Positions 43,783-51,805 of a stretch of DNA of 64,000 nucleotides are shown in pieces. Positions within the stretch are counted from its first letter, which is position 1, and every line of letters begins with the position of its first letter. The notes below the pieces were generated by a model. The model worked only from the letters and a program-made list of their open reading frames with translations, did not search any database and was not told the origin of the DNA. The DNA lies in assembly GCF_001269925.1 (NCBI RefSeq), contig NZ_LHVO01000053.1, positions 186,001 through 250,000 on the forward strand, given 5' to 3'. A program made the translations under genes and the position numbers. The stretch is from Pseudomonas sp. MIACH (GTDB lineage Bacteria > Pseudomonadota > Gammaproteobacteria > Pseudomonadales > Pseudomonadaceae).

Positions 43783-44639
43783 CACTTGGCCTCCTGCTGT
43801 GTGGTCAGCTTGGCCTGGAATTCACTGAAATCGGCAGTGCCGTGGATGTATTCGTTGATCCAGGCGGTAAACGTCTCACGGTCGCGGGCGATTGGGTCCC
43901 ACGCTTGGTAGAAGCGGTTATCACGCTCGTTGTAGCCGTGGGCGTAGGACGGATGCGCACCACCGGGTACATGGCACACCGCAGTCAGGGCCCAGGTCGG
44001 CAACACGCAGCTGTTCATCGGCGCGTTGAGGTCATCGACGATTTCTTCCACGGTGACGATGCAGCGCTTGGCCGCCAGGGCCGCTTCCTTCTGCACGCCA
44101 AGGATGCCCCAGAGCAGCACGTTGCCCTTGCGATCAGCCTTTTGCGCGTGGATCACGGTGATGTCCGGACGCACCGACGGCACCGCTGCCAGCACTTCAC
44201 CGGTGAACGGGCACGTGACGGTCTTGATCAGTGGGTTGACCTTGGGCAAGTCAGAACCGGCGTAGGCGCGCAGCACCGCAAAGGGCAGGCCCGATGCACC
44301 GGCGACGTAGGCATTGGCCAGGTCGGCGTGGCTGTGTTCTTCAATTTCCAGCGGTTGCGGCCATTGCTTCTCGACCGCGTCGCGCAGGCGATGCAGGGAG
44401 CCTACGCCCGGGTTGCCGCCCCAGGAGAAAATCAGCTTGCGGGCACACCCTGCACCGATCAACTGGTCGTAGATCAGGTCAGGCGTCATACGCACCAGCG
44501 TCAGGTCTTTCTTGCCCTGACGAATGATTTCATGACCTGCGGCCGTAGGGATCAGGTGGGTAAAGCCTTCGAGGGCGACGGTATCGCCGTCGTTCACGAA
44601 GCGCTTGACCGCATCACGCAGGGTGAGAATTTCAGCCAT
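43782..44639 (-). CDS. pcaI: 3-oxoadipate CoA-transferase subunit A
   Basis: A 285-residue alpha chain with LRDAVKRFVNDGDTVALEGF, the CoA-binding glycine region FSWGGNPGVGSLHRLRDA and VIHAQKADRKGNVLLWG. Like its partner it is of the longer CatI type, not the 231-residue PcaI of P. putida. The ATG at 44639 follows GGGAGC; the longer frame runs into the promoter. It is first in the pcaIJFHG run, and two PcaR boxes lie about 90-120 bases upstream. Confidence 0.9.
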   Translation of the reverse strand: MAEILTLRDAVKRFVNDGDTVALEGFTHLIPTAAGHEIIRQGKKDLTLVRMTPDLIYDQLIGAGCARKLIFSWGGNPGVGSLHRLRDAVEKQWPQPLEIEEHSHADLANAYVAGASGLPFAVLRAYAGSDLPKVNPLIKTVTCPFTGEVLAAVPSVRPDITVIHAQKADRKGNVLLWGILGVQKEAALAAKRCIVTVEEIVDDLNAPMNSCVLPTWALTAVCHVPGGAHPSYAHGYNERDNRFYQAWDPIARDRETFTAWINEYIHGTADFSEFQAKLTTQQEAK

Positions 44640-44725
44640 GGGGTTGAGCTCCCGGTGTGGATCGAAAAAGGCGCAGAGGCGGCGCCGAAGTGCTTGAAGA
44701 TTAAGCCGGGGAAATGGGCCAAACA

Positions 44726-44759
44726 ATCCGATAATCGACTCAGTGTTCGATTATCGAAC
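44726..44759 (-). promoter_or_regulatory. Paired PcaR boxes before pcaI
   Basis: GTTCGATTATCGAAC at 44745-44759 is a perfect 15-base palindrome matching the PcaR box (GTTCGATAATCGCAC). ATCCGATAATCGACT at 44726-44740 is a second, weaker copy 19 bases away. PcaR activates pca genes with beta-ketoadipate as inducer. Confidence 0.82.
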
Positions 44760-44786
44760 TAATTGTTGGCAGGCTATCGATTGATC

Positions 44787-46127
44787 TCAGGTGGCATCCG
44801 CATGGCTGACCATGCCCTTGATGACAACGGCAGCCGTGGCCAGAGCGGCCGGAATCACCAAGGCCGTGAGCACCTGCTCGAAGTTCCAGCCCAGGCCCAG
44901 CAAGGTGGCCCCCATCCACGCGCCGAGGATCGCCCCGAAGCGACCGATACCGAGCATCCATGACACGCCAGTGGCGCGGCCCTGGGTCGGGTAGAAACGT
45001 GCGGCCAGCGATGGCATCGCCGATTGCGCACCGTTGACGCACATCCCGGCGACCAGCACCAAGGTGGCCAATAGGGTGATATTGCCCAGGCTCTGCCCCA
45101 CCGCGTAGGCAAACACCCCGGCCAGCAGGTAGAAGGTGCCGATGACCTTGTGGGGATTGAACCGGTCCATCGCCCATCCCACGCCGACGGCGCTCAATAC
45201 GCCACCAAACTGGAACAACGCGCCGATGAAGGCGGCCTGCTCCATGCTGGCACCGCTGTCACGCATCAGGGTCGGCAGCCAACTGGTCAGCAGGTACACG
45301 ATCACCAGCCCCATGAAGTACGTCAGCCACAGCAGCAAGGTGCCGGCGCTGTAGGTGCCCGAGAAAATCACCGCGAACACGTTGCGCGCCTTGACGGTTT
45401 TTTGTTCGGGCACGCTGAAGGCAGTGGCCTGGGCAACAATAGTGGGCTGTATGGGCGACAGGGTTTTGCGCACCTTGTCGGTGCCGCGGTTGCGCACCAC
45501 CAGGTAACGCGCCGACTCCGGCAGCCACACCAGCAGTACCACTGCGAGGATCAATGGCAGGATGCCGCCGATCAACAGCAGGCTATGCCAGCCGAACGCC
45601 GGGATCAGCTTGGCCGAGATAAACCCGCCACCGGCCATGCCCAGGTTGAAACCACAGAACATGCTGGTCACCAGCAGCGATTTGTGACGTTCGGGGGTGT
45701 ATTCAGAGAGCAAGGTCGTGGCGTTCGGCATGCCGGCGCCCAGGCCCAGGCCGGTGAGGAAGCGCAGCACCAACAATTGGTCGACATTGCTGCTGTAGGC
45801 CGAGGCCAGGCTGAAAGCACCAAACACCAGCACCGCGCCGACCAGTACCACCTTGCGCCCGAAACGGTCAGCCAGCGGCCCGGAACCCAGGGCGCCGAAT
45901 ACCATGCCGATCAACGCAGCGCTCATCACCGGGCCAAGGCTGGCGCGGTCGATGCCCCAATCCTGGGACAGCGCAGGCGCGATAAAGCCCATGGCGGCGG
46001 TGTCGAGGCCATCGAGGAAGACGATGAGGAAACACAGGATCACCACGCGCCACTGATAACGGGACAGTGGCTGGGTGTTGATGAAGGACTGGACGTCCAG
46101 GGTCGTGCCGACAGAAGGTTGATTCAT
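44787..46127 (-). CDS. pcaK: 4-hydroxybenzoate/protocatechuate MFS transporter
   Basis: A 446-residue aromatic acid:H+ symporter. The N-terminus INTQPLSRYQWRVVILCFLIVFLDGLDTAA contains the DGxDT-type motif needed for aromatic acid uptake, and GPLADRFGRKVVL is the MFS loop. Length agrees with P. putida PcaK (448). The ATG at 46127 is chosen over an upstream start. It lies between pcaR and pcaI, and the 147-base gap to pcaI carries PcaR boxes. Confidence 0.92.
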   Translation of the reverse strand: MNQPSVGTTLDVQSFINTQPLSRYQWRVVILCFLIVFLDGLDTAAMGFIAPALSQDWGIDRASLGPVMSAALIGMVFGALGSGPLADRFGRKVVLVGAVLVFGAFSLASAYSSNVDQLLVLRFLTGLGLGAGMPNATTLLSEYTPERHKSLLVTSMFCGFNLGMAGGGFISAKLIPAFGWHSLLLIGGILPLILAVVLLVWLPESARYLVVRNRGTDKVRKTLSPIQPTIVAQATAFSVPEQKTVKARNVFAVIFSGTYSAGTLLLWLTYFMGLVIVYLLTSWLPTLMRDSGASMEQAAFIGALFQFGGVLSAVGVGWAMDRFNPHKVIGTFYLLAGVFAYAVGQSLGNITLLATLVLVAGMCVNGAQSAMPSLAARFYPTQGRATGVSWMLGIGRFGAILGAWMGATLLGLGWNFEQVLTALVIPAALATAAVVIKGMVSHADAT

Positions 46128-46272
46128 TATTCTTATTCCACACCGATGGCGGGCCAACGGCCTGTGGCCGTCATTATTATTGGCGCGCCCTCAAGAGCGC
46201 TGCCGCACAGTAATAAGCCGGGGGAAACATCGTCAATTCATCAAGCGGGGATCTGTGCGGTCACCGAACACC

Positions 46273-47115
46273 TTAGGCAAACAGCTGCGCACTCAACTCA
46301 CGGCTGGCACTGAGCATGCTCGGCAGGAAACGCTGTTCCAGCTCGCTGCGGCTGACCCGTCCAGCGTGGGTGCTGACGTTGATCGCCGCCAGCACCTGGC
46401 CGGACGCGTCATACACCGGCACGGCGATGGCGCGCAGGCCCTGCTCCAGCTCCTGGTCGACGATGCACCAGCCCTGCTGCCTGACTTGCTGCAGGCATTC
46501 GAACAAGGCTTCAGGGGTGGTGAGGGTGCGGCTGGTCTTGGTTTGCAGGTCGGCGTGGTCGAGGTAGTCCTGCAGCGAGGCATCGTCCAGTGCAGCGAGC
46601 AGGATGCGGCCCATGGAGGTGCAATACGCCGGCAAGCGCCCGCCTACCGACAGGTCCACCGAAATCAGGCGCTGGGTGGTGGCCGAACGGGCGATGTAGA
46701 GGATGTCATCGCCTTCAAGGGTGGCCATGTTGCAGGCTTCGTGGAGTTGCTCGCTCATGCGGTCCAGGTAAGGCTGGGCCGAGACCGCCAATGGCGTGGA
46801 GGACAGGTAGGCATGGCCGAGGGTCAGGACCTTGGGCAGCAATGAATAGGTGCGCCCATCGGTGGTGGCGTAGCCGAGTTTGATCAGGGTATGCAGGCAG
46901 CGGCGTACGGCGGCACGGGGGATCTCGGTGCGGTGGCTGATCTGGGCGATGGTGAGGTGGCGCTTGCGTTCCTGGAACGCCTGCACCACGGCCAGGCCGC
47001 GGGCCAGGGAGGTCATGAAGTCGGGGTCACCGGTAAACGCCTGGATACGCTTGGCCGGCGAGGCAACGATCGGAGGCGCCACTGACGCGAAAGAGTTGCG
47101 CAATTGATCGTTCAT
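46273..47115 (-). CDS. pcaR: IclR-family pca regulator
   Basis: A 280-residue IclR-type activator. The winged helix (FMTSLARGLAVVQAFQERKR, LTIAQISHRTEIPRAAVRRC) is followed by an effector domain (NMATLEGDDILYIARSA, VDLSVGGRLPAYCTSMGRIL, VYDASGQVLAAINVSTHAGR). PcaR binds beta-ketoadipate. The ATG at 47115 follows AAGGAACCTGGC. Two PcaR-like boxes about 100 bases upstream suggest autoregulation. Confidence 0.93.
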   Translation of the reverse strand: MNDQLRNSFASVAPPIVASPAKRIQAFTGDPDFMTSLARGLAVVQAFQERKRHLTIAQISHRTEIPRAAVRRCLHTLIKLGYATTDGRTYSLLPKVLTLGHAYLSSTPLAVSAQPYLDRMSEQLHEACNMATLEGDDILYIARSATTQRLISVDLSVGGRLPAYCTSMGRILLAALDDASLQDYLDHADLQTKTSRTLTTPEALFECLQQVRQQGWCIVDQELEQGLRAIAVPVYDASGQVLAAINVSTHAGRVSRSELEQRFLPSMLSASRELSAQLFA

Positions 47116-47209
47116 GCCAGGTTCCTTTCTTTTATTGTCAACCACTGGGAATGGGGTTGCTATTACAAGCCGCGCCGGCCGTGATGCACAAGGCAGGCCC
47201 GGCAACATC

Positions 47210-47243
47210 GGGCGATTATCGGACAATCATGCGATTATCGCAA
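47210..47243. promoter_or_regulatory. Paired PcaR-like boxes upstream of pcaR
   Basis: GGGCGATTATCGGAC (47210-47224) and ATGCGATTATCGCAA (47229-47243) share the CGATTATCG core with the boxes before pcaI and are spaced 19 bases apart, as those are. Confidence 0.75.
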
Positions 47244-47392
47244 TTTGCTGCCGCCCCCGAGTGCCGTTCTCACAATCACCTGGCCCGTCAATGTTAAGGC
47301 GCTCATTTAATAGCGCGATCCCTTGTTGAATTGATGACGCCAATATTTCAGCAAATACCGACGCATCCGCGTAACAAAACACTCACACAAAG

Positions 47393-47445
47393 TTGACGCT
47401 TTTTAACTTTATGCCGATAGTGTTATTCAAATGCGCCGCTATAAT
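47393..47445 (+). promoter_or_regulatory. Candidate promoters for leader and small-protein gene
   Basis: TTGACG at 47393-47398 with a 17-base spacer to GATAGT (47416-47421) is one possible sigma70 promoter. A perfect TATAAT at 47440-47445 is another, without a good -35. Either would start a long untranslated leader before the gene at 47677. Confidence 0.45.
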
Positions 47446-47499
47446 GCACCCTGTGCGGAGGTCAGCCCGGTTTAGTTATCGGGAGCAGAGCTCGCCAGG

Positions 47500-47612
47500 C
47501 CATGCACAGGCCGTGCATGGACGGTCGCAACTACCTGCCTGGAATGACTGCCACAACAGTGGTCTCTCGTTTTATTTCAAACTTGAACATTTCATGGGTT
47601 CATTTGAAATAA
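47500..47612 (+). other. Structured leader with two hairpins
   Basis: CCATGCAC-AGGCC-GTGCATGG (47500-47520) is an eight-pair hairpin. TTATTTCAAA..TGAAC and GTTCATTTGAAATAA (47572-47588 and 47598-47612) make a second, about 15-pair stem with a two-base bulge. These lie in the 561-base gap 47116-47676, which otherwise shows only PcaR boxes and the promoter elements. It could be a regulatory leader or a small RNA. Confidence 0.45.
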
Positions 47613-47676
47613 CCTGAGGGCGGCATTCAGGCACAACACTGCAACGTACTTACACTCAACTCAATTAGGTAACAAT

Positions 47677-47877
47677 GTGACGAAAGATGAACTGCGCGCG
47701 GAACTTGAGCGCCAGGAGCAACGTTACAAGGACGTTTACGGCGGGGAAGTCACCACCTACGCCGCCCAGCCTGAACCTGAACGCAAACCATGGCGCAAGC
47801 GAGCCAGCCTGCTCGACCAGGCATTTGCCCAGGAAATCCAAAAGATTGAACAGGAACTCAAAGCCGAAGAGCCATAA
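47677..47877 (+). CDS. Small charged helical protein, unknown
   Basis: A 66-residue protein starting at GTG (the ATG two bases upstream is followed at once by a stop). It is highly charged, with predicted helices at both ends (KDELRAELERQEQRYKDV and LLDQAFAQEIQKIEQELKAE) around a Pro-rich link. No membrane segment or cysteine is seen. The weak ribosome site (TTAGGTAAC) and structured leader suggest controlled translation. I do not recognise a family. Confidence 0.6.
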   Translation: MTKDELRAELERQEQRYKDVYGGEVTTYAAQPEPERKPWRKRASLLDQAFAQEIQKIEQELKAEEP

Positions 47878-48147
47878 GCGCTTCGGGTTGAGCCCAGGGC
47901 CTTGCCTGGAATGCTGTCACTTAGCCAGCCTCCAGCGGCCCTGCATCCCACCATCGCCTGTAAAATTTCATACAAATGTTTCAGGCATGACGATTTGGTG
48001 ACAAAACCCTGTCTTTTTGGCCCTGTACTTTATAAATCAAAGACTTGCCAAAGCCCCGAAAACCCTGGGATCGCTCGCTTTCGCCCAGGGAGACTCAATG
48101 AAGATTGTTACCGATGAGCAGCTAGTGCATCGATTACCGAGGTTTTC

Positions 48148-48156
48148 TGGCATAAT
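48148..48156 (+). promoter_or_regulatory. Extended -10 promoter before the phosphate transporter gene
   Basis: TGGCATAAT (TGN plus CATAAT) lies 34 bases before the ATG of the transporter gene, without a clear -35. The rest of the 312-base gap 47878-48189 holds an imperfect hairpin (CCCTGG / CCCAGGG near 48065-48090) and no gene I can support. Confidence 0.45.
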
Positions 48157-48189
48157 CGCGCCCCCTTACGACCGGGTCAGAAAACCTTC

Positions 48190-49665
48190 ATGATCGATTT
48201 ATTCAGCGGACTGGATGCTTGGGTTCTAGTGAGCCTATTGCTCGCCCTGGCCTTTGTCCTCGCCTTCGAGTTCATCAATGGCTTTCATGACACCGCTAAC
48301 GCGGTGGCCACAGTCATCTATACCAAAGCCATGCCGCCGCATCTGGCCGTGTTCTTCTCCGGGGTGTTCAACTTCCTCGGCGTGCTGCTCGGCGGTGTCG
48401 GTGTCGCCTACGCCATCGTGCACTTACTGCCGGTGGAGTTGCTGATCAATGTGAACACCGGTCATGGTTTGGCCATGGTCTTCTCGTTGTTAGCTGCGGC
48501 GATCACCTGGAACCTGGGCACCTGGTACTTCGGTATCCCCGCCTCCAGCTCCCACACGCTGATCGGTTCGATCCTCGGTGTCGGCCTGGCCAATGCCCTG
48601 ATCAACGACATCCCCTTGGCTGACGGTGTGAACTGGCAGAAGGCCGTCGATATCGGTGCCTCCCTGGTGTTCTCGCCGATGGCCGGTTTCCTGGTCGCAG
48701 CCCTGGTGCTGCTCGGCCTGAAATGGTGGCGTCCGCTGTCAAAGATGCACAAGACCCCGGACCAGCGCCGCAAGCTCGATGACAAGAAGCACCCGCCGTT
48801 CTGGAACCGCCTGGTCCTGGTGATTTCCGCCATGGCCGTGAGTTTCGTGCACGGTTCCAACGATGGTCAGAAAGGTATCGGCCTGATCATGCTGGTGCTG
48901 ATCGGTATCGTGCCAGCGCAGTTCGTACTCGACCTGGGCAGCACCACCTACCAGATCGAGCGCACCCGCGACGCTACCGTGCATTTGAGCCAGTTCTACG
49001 AGCGTAACAACGCCACGCTCGGCGAATTCCTGGCACTGGGCAAAAGCGTGAAGGACGATCTGCCAGGCAAGTTCCAGTGCAACCCGCAGCAGACCGAACC
49101 CACCATCAATGCGCTCGTCAGCACCTTGAAAGGTGTCTCCGACTACCACTCCCTGAACGCCGATCAACGTATCGAAGTTCGCCGCTACCTGCTCTGCCTG
49201 GACGACACCGCAAAGAAAGTCGGCAAGCTGCCAGGCCTTGATGCGCGTGAGAAGTCTGACCTCGACAAGCTGCGCAAAGACCTGACCGCCACCACCGAGT
49301 ACGCACCGTTCTGGGTGATCCTCGCAGTCGCACTGGCCCTGGGCCTGGGCACCATGGTGGGTTGGAAGCGTGTGGTACTGACTATCGGTGAGAAGATCGG
49401 CAAGCAAGGCATGACCTATGCCCAGGGCATGTCGGCACAGATCACCACCGCCACCATGATTGGCTTCGCCAATATCTTCGCCCTGCCGGTCTCCACCACC
49501 CACGTACTGTCTTCCGGCGTGGCGGGTACCATGGTCGCCAACAAAAGCGGCCTGCAAGGCGGTACGGTCAAGACCATCCTGATGGCTTGGGTGTTGACGC
49601 TGCCTGCGACCGTGGGCCTGTCGGCCGGCTTGTTCTGGCTGGCCTCCAAGGCACTGGGCAGTTGA
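48190..49665 (+). CDS. pitA: Low-affinity inorganic phosphate transporter, Pit family
   Basis: A 491-residue inner-membrane symporter of metal-phosphate complexes. The two inverted PiT signatures are present: ALAFVLAFEFINGFHDTANAV near the N-terminus and MAVSFVHGSNDGQKGIG in the middle, with VSTTHVLSSGVAGTMVANKSG near the end. About ten helices flank a soluble loop (about 265-375). A strong terminator follows. No phoU-like (DUF47) gene is adjacent. Confidence 0.92.
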   Translation: MIDLFSGLDAWVLVSLLLALAFVLAFEFINGFHDTANAVATVIYTKAMPPHLAVFFSGVFNFLGVLLGGVGVAYAIVHLLPVELLINVNTGHGLAMVFSLLAAAITWNLGTWYFGIPASSSHTLIGSILGVGLANALINDIPLADGVNWQKAVDIGASLVFSPMAGFLVAALVLLGLKWWRPLSKMHKTPDQRRKLDDKKHPPFWNRLVLVISAMAVSFVHGSNDGQKGIGLIMLVLIGIVPAQFVLDLGSTTYQIERTRDATVHLSQFYERNNATLGEFLALGKSVKDDLPGKFQCNPQQTEPTINALVSTLKGVSDYHSLNADQRIEVRRYLLCLDDTAKKVGKLPGLDAREKSDLDKLRKDLTATTEYAPFWVILAVALALGLGTMVGWKRVVLTIGEKIGKQGMTYAQGMSAQITTATMIGFANIFALPVSTTHVLSSGVAGTMVANKSGLQGGTVKTILMAWVLTLPATVGLSAGLFWLASKALGS

Positions 49666-49680
49666 TAGCCAGGCGCTGAA

Positions 49681-49719
49681 AAAAAGGTGCGGCCTCTGTG
49701 AGGACCGCACCTTTTTTTA
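49681..49719 (+). terminator. Rho-independent terminator of the phosphate transporter gene
   Basis: AAAAAGGTGCGG-CCTCTGTGAGGA-CCGCACCTTTTTTT: a seven-pair GC stem with A and T tracts on both sides, 16 bases after the stop. It may work in both directions, also ending the ccoM-like transcript. Confidence 0.9.
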
Positions 49720-49816
49720 TGCATCAGAATTGACCGATATCATTAAATACCAGGCAAAAAAAAAGGCGACCGAAGTCGCCCAAAATGCCTTGCGTGCTCA
49801 TGTAACCCGGAAAGAC

Positions 49817-49933
49817 CTAAGGTTTTTTACGCTTGTTCGCGTCTTTCCAGATAAAAAATCCAAACCCTACAAAAAACAGCACCATGAGGCTTACTGTCAG
49901 CACTCCGGCGAATACCACATTATCGATAAACAT
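49817..49933 (-). CDS. ccoM: 38-residue membrane protein resembling cbb3 oxidase subunit CcoM
   Basis: A single-helix protein: MFIDNVVFAGVLTVSLMV, then LFFVGFGFFIWKDANKRKKP. The short polar N-terminus, one helix, the FxFFIWKD exit and a lysine-rich tail match what I recall of CcoM, the small extra subunit of Pseudomonas stutzeri cbb3 cytochrome oxidase, encoded apart from the cco operon. AGGAGG sits seven bases before the ATG. An ANR box lies about 70 bases upstream, fitting low-oxygen control. The match is from memory, so the symbol is provisional; the existence of the gene is well supported. Confidence 0.78.
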   Translation of the reverse strand: MFIDNVVFAGVLTVSLMVLFFVGFGFFIWKDANKRKKP

Positions 49934-49998
49934 GACCGGCCTCCTGCACTTGCCTTGTTGCGATAGGGCTAAGTTAATGGAGAAGGCGGATTGAAAAA

Positions 49999-50012
49999 TT
50001 GACGGGGATCAA
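49999..50012 (-). promoter_or_regulatory. ANR/FNR box upstream of the ccoM-like gene
   Basis: TTGACGGGGATCAA matches TTGAT-N4-ATCAA with one mismatch. With the box centred near -41.5, the minus-strand -10 would be TTAACT at 49972-49977, a plausible class II ANR promoter. Confidence 0.68.
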
Positions 50013-50050
50013 TGTCGCCCGCAACGGGGCGTAAAGAAGGGGAATAACTG

Positions 50051-50078
50051 ACCTGCATCAATAGATGCAGGTCGTTTT
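50051..50078. terminator. Hairpin beside the small lysine-rich gene
   Basis: ACCTGCAT-CAATAG-ATGCAGGT, eight pairs, followed by CGTTTT on the plus strand. It abuts the stop of the minus-strand gene, where it lacks a T-run, so it may instead block read-through from the plus side. Confidence 0.4.
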
Positions 50079-50238
50079 AACGCTTTTTGGGTTTGTTCTT
50101 TGATTTTTTCTTGGCTTTGCCTAAAGGCATCGCCTGTTCAAACGCCTGGCGCACTTCATTCAGGCGCTTGTCATTAAGGTCATGCACCCGCTTGGCGCGT
50201 TCGGCATTCAGGTCGATCAGCTTGTCGTCATCACTCAT
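50077..50238 (-). CDS. Small lysine-rich conserved-type protein
   Basis: A 53-residue protein (start MSDDDKLIDLNAERAKRVHD) with an acidic start, a helical middle and a very basic tail (GKAKKKSKNKPKKR) that could bind nucleic acid. The upstream part of the longer frame overlaps the promoter region of the LysR gene and looks non-coding. The ribosome site is weak. Function unknown. Confidence 0.6.
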   Translation of the reverse strand: MSDDDKLIDLNAERAKRVHDLNDKRLNEVRQAFEQAMPLGKAKKKSKNKPKKR

Positions 50239-50371
50239 GGCTTGGCTTACGTCGTGGCGAGTAGGGTTCAATAATGCGGGCTCCTGCGCCCGACGGCAAA
50301 TCAACCCGCGACAAAAGGCCGGCCGTCGCCCAAAATCGGCACTTTCCAACCACTCCAGGACGCGCATTCAG

Positions 50372-51244
50372 GTGGCACTGCATAAGGATCTTCCGCCGTT
50401 GCTGGCCCTGCGCGCCTTTGAAGCCGTGGCCCGGCACTTGAGCTTTATCAAGGCCGCGCAGGAATTGTCGGTGACCCAGAGCGCCCTGAGCCATCAGGTG
50501 CAGAAGCTCGAACAGCATCTGGGTAAACCGCTGTTTATCCGACGCACCCGCGCGATCGATCTGACCGCAGACGGCCAGCAGTACTACGATGAAATCCGCC
50601 CCGCCCTTGACGCCATTGCCGTCGCGACCCGCGCCCAACGGGGAGCGCCCAGCGCCACGGTGTTACGTGTCGGCCTGCTGGCGTCGTTCGCCACCTTGTG
50701 GTTGGCGCCGCGCCTGGCGGGTTTTCTCAATCGCTATCCCCATATCCAGGTGGAATTGCTGCCGGCGATTCAACTGGCAAACGTCGCAGCAGCCGAAGTC
50801 GACCTGGCCATTCGCTACGGCAAAGGCGACTGGCCCGACGTGCAGGCCACGCGACTGATGCCGGAGGTGATCTCTCCGGTATGCAGCCCGGCATTCAAGG
50901 CCAGCCAACTGCACAACGGCGCACTGTTGATGGCGACTTCGCACCGGCCCTTTGAATGGACGGATTGGTCGCAGCATTATCAAGTCGACCTCAAGCACCA
51001 CCCTCGCGTCATGCTCCACGACTACAACATCGTGGTCGAAGCCGCTGTGGCCGGCCAGGGCATTGCCATGGGCCGTCACCGCCTGATCCAACGCCGGCTC
51101 AATGACGGCAGCCTGGTGGAAGCCTTCGATTGGCCGCCCTATCACAGCGAAATAGGCTACTGGTTGATTGCGCCGCAAGGCCCTGCCAGCGACGCCGCAC
51201 GGTGTTTCAGCGAGTGGTTGAAGGACATCTGCAGCGACACGTGA
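50372..51244 (+). CDS. LysR-family regulator (GcvA-like)
   Basis: A 290-residue LysR protein: HTH LLALRAFEAVARHLSFIKAA and LSVTQSALSHQVQKLEQHLG, then a periplasmic-binding-like effector domain (LRVGLLASFATLWLAPRLAGF, AEVDLAIRYGKGDWP). The start is GTG 50372 with AGGA upstream. The sequence resembles GcvA/AmpR-type members. It is followed by ridA-like and aminotransferase genes in the same direction, which it may control. Confidence 0.85.
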   Translation: MALHKDLPPLLALRAFEAVARHLSFIKAAQELSVTQSALSHQVQKLEQHLGKPLFIRRTRAIDLTADGQQYYDEIRPALDAIAVATRAQRGAPSATVLRVGLLASFATLWLAPRLAGFLNRYPHIQVELLPAIQLANVAAAEVDLAIRYGKGDWPDVQATRLMPEVISPVCSPAFKASQLHNGALLMATSHRPFEWTDWSQHYQVDLKHHPRVMLHDYNIVVEAAVAGQGIAMGRHRLIQRRLNDGSLVEAFDWPPYHSEIGYWLIAPQGPASDAARCFSEWLKDICSDT

Positions 51245-51334
51245 GTTATTTCGATACGTCGGATGAGATCTATCCGTTTGCCGGAAATCCCCCCGCCTCA
51301 CATGCTGAAACCTCCTGACCCGAGAGGATTCATC

Positions 51335-51805
51335 ATGAGCGACTCCCTGCGCCACCGCGTGCAAGCCCTTGGCCTGACGCTGCCGCCTCCCAGCCAGCCG
51401 ATTGCCAACTACATCAACCATGTGGTCAGCCAGAACCAGCTGTTTATCTCCGGGCAAATCCCCCTGATAGACGGCAAGCCCGCCTATGTCGGCCGCCTCG
51501 GCGAATCCCTCAGCGAGGAAGACGGTGTCCAGGCCGCGGAACTCGCCGCACTGGGCTTGCTCGCACAATTGAGCGATGCCCTGGGTGATGACCTGTCGCG
51601 CCTGGTGCGCATCCTGCGCCTGGGGGTGTTTATCGCCAGCAGCGGCGAGTTCCAGCGCCAGGGCGCGGTGGCCAATGGGGCGTCCAACCTGCTGGTGAAT
51701 GCCCTCGGCGAAAAAGGCCGGCATGTGCGCACGGCAGTGGGCGTTTCAAGTCTTCCTGCCGGCGTGGCGGTGGAGGTTGACGCGATTTTCGAGTTGCAGC
51801 CGTGA
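51335..51805 (+). CDS. RidA/YjgF-family protein
   Basis: A 156-residue RidA-superfamily member of the longer subtype (NYINHVVSQNQLFISGQIPLIDGK, GRLGESLSEEDGVQAAELAAL, RLGVFIASSGEF, PAGVAVEVDAIFEL). Such proteins hydrolyse reactive enamine/imine intermediates made by PLP enzymes. The conserved arginine of canonical RidA (in the motif around residue 105) is not obvious, so it may be a non-archetypal Rid subgroup. It is translationally coupled to the PLP enzyme that follows (GTGA overlap). Confidence 0.8.
   Translation: MSDSLRHRVQALGLTLPPPSQPIANYINHVVSQNQLFISGQIPLIDGKPAYVGRLGESLSEEDGVQAAELAALGLLAQLSDALGDDLSRLVRILRLGVFIASSGEFQRQGAVANGASNLLVNALGEKGRHVRTAVGVSSLPAGVAVEVDAIFELQP

Noticed and set aside
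49730..49966. A 78-codon plus-strand frame after the phosphate transporter gene
   Set aside because: It lies antisense to the ccoM-like gene, lacks a ribosome site and begins right after the terminator; its product shows no sensible features.
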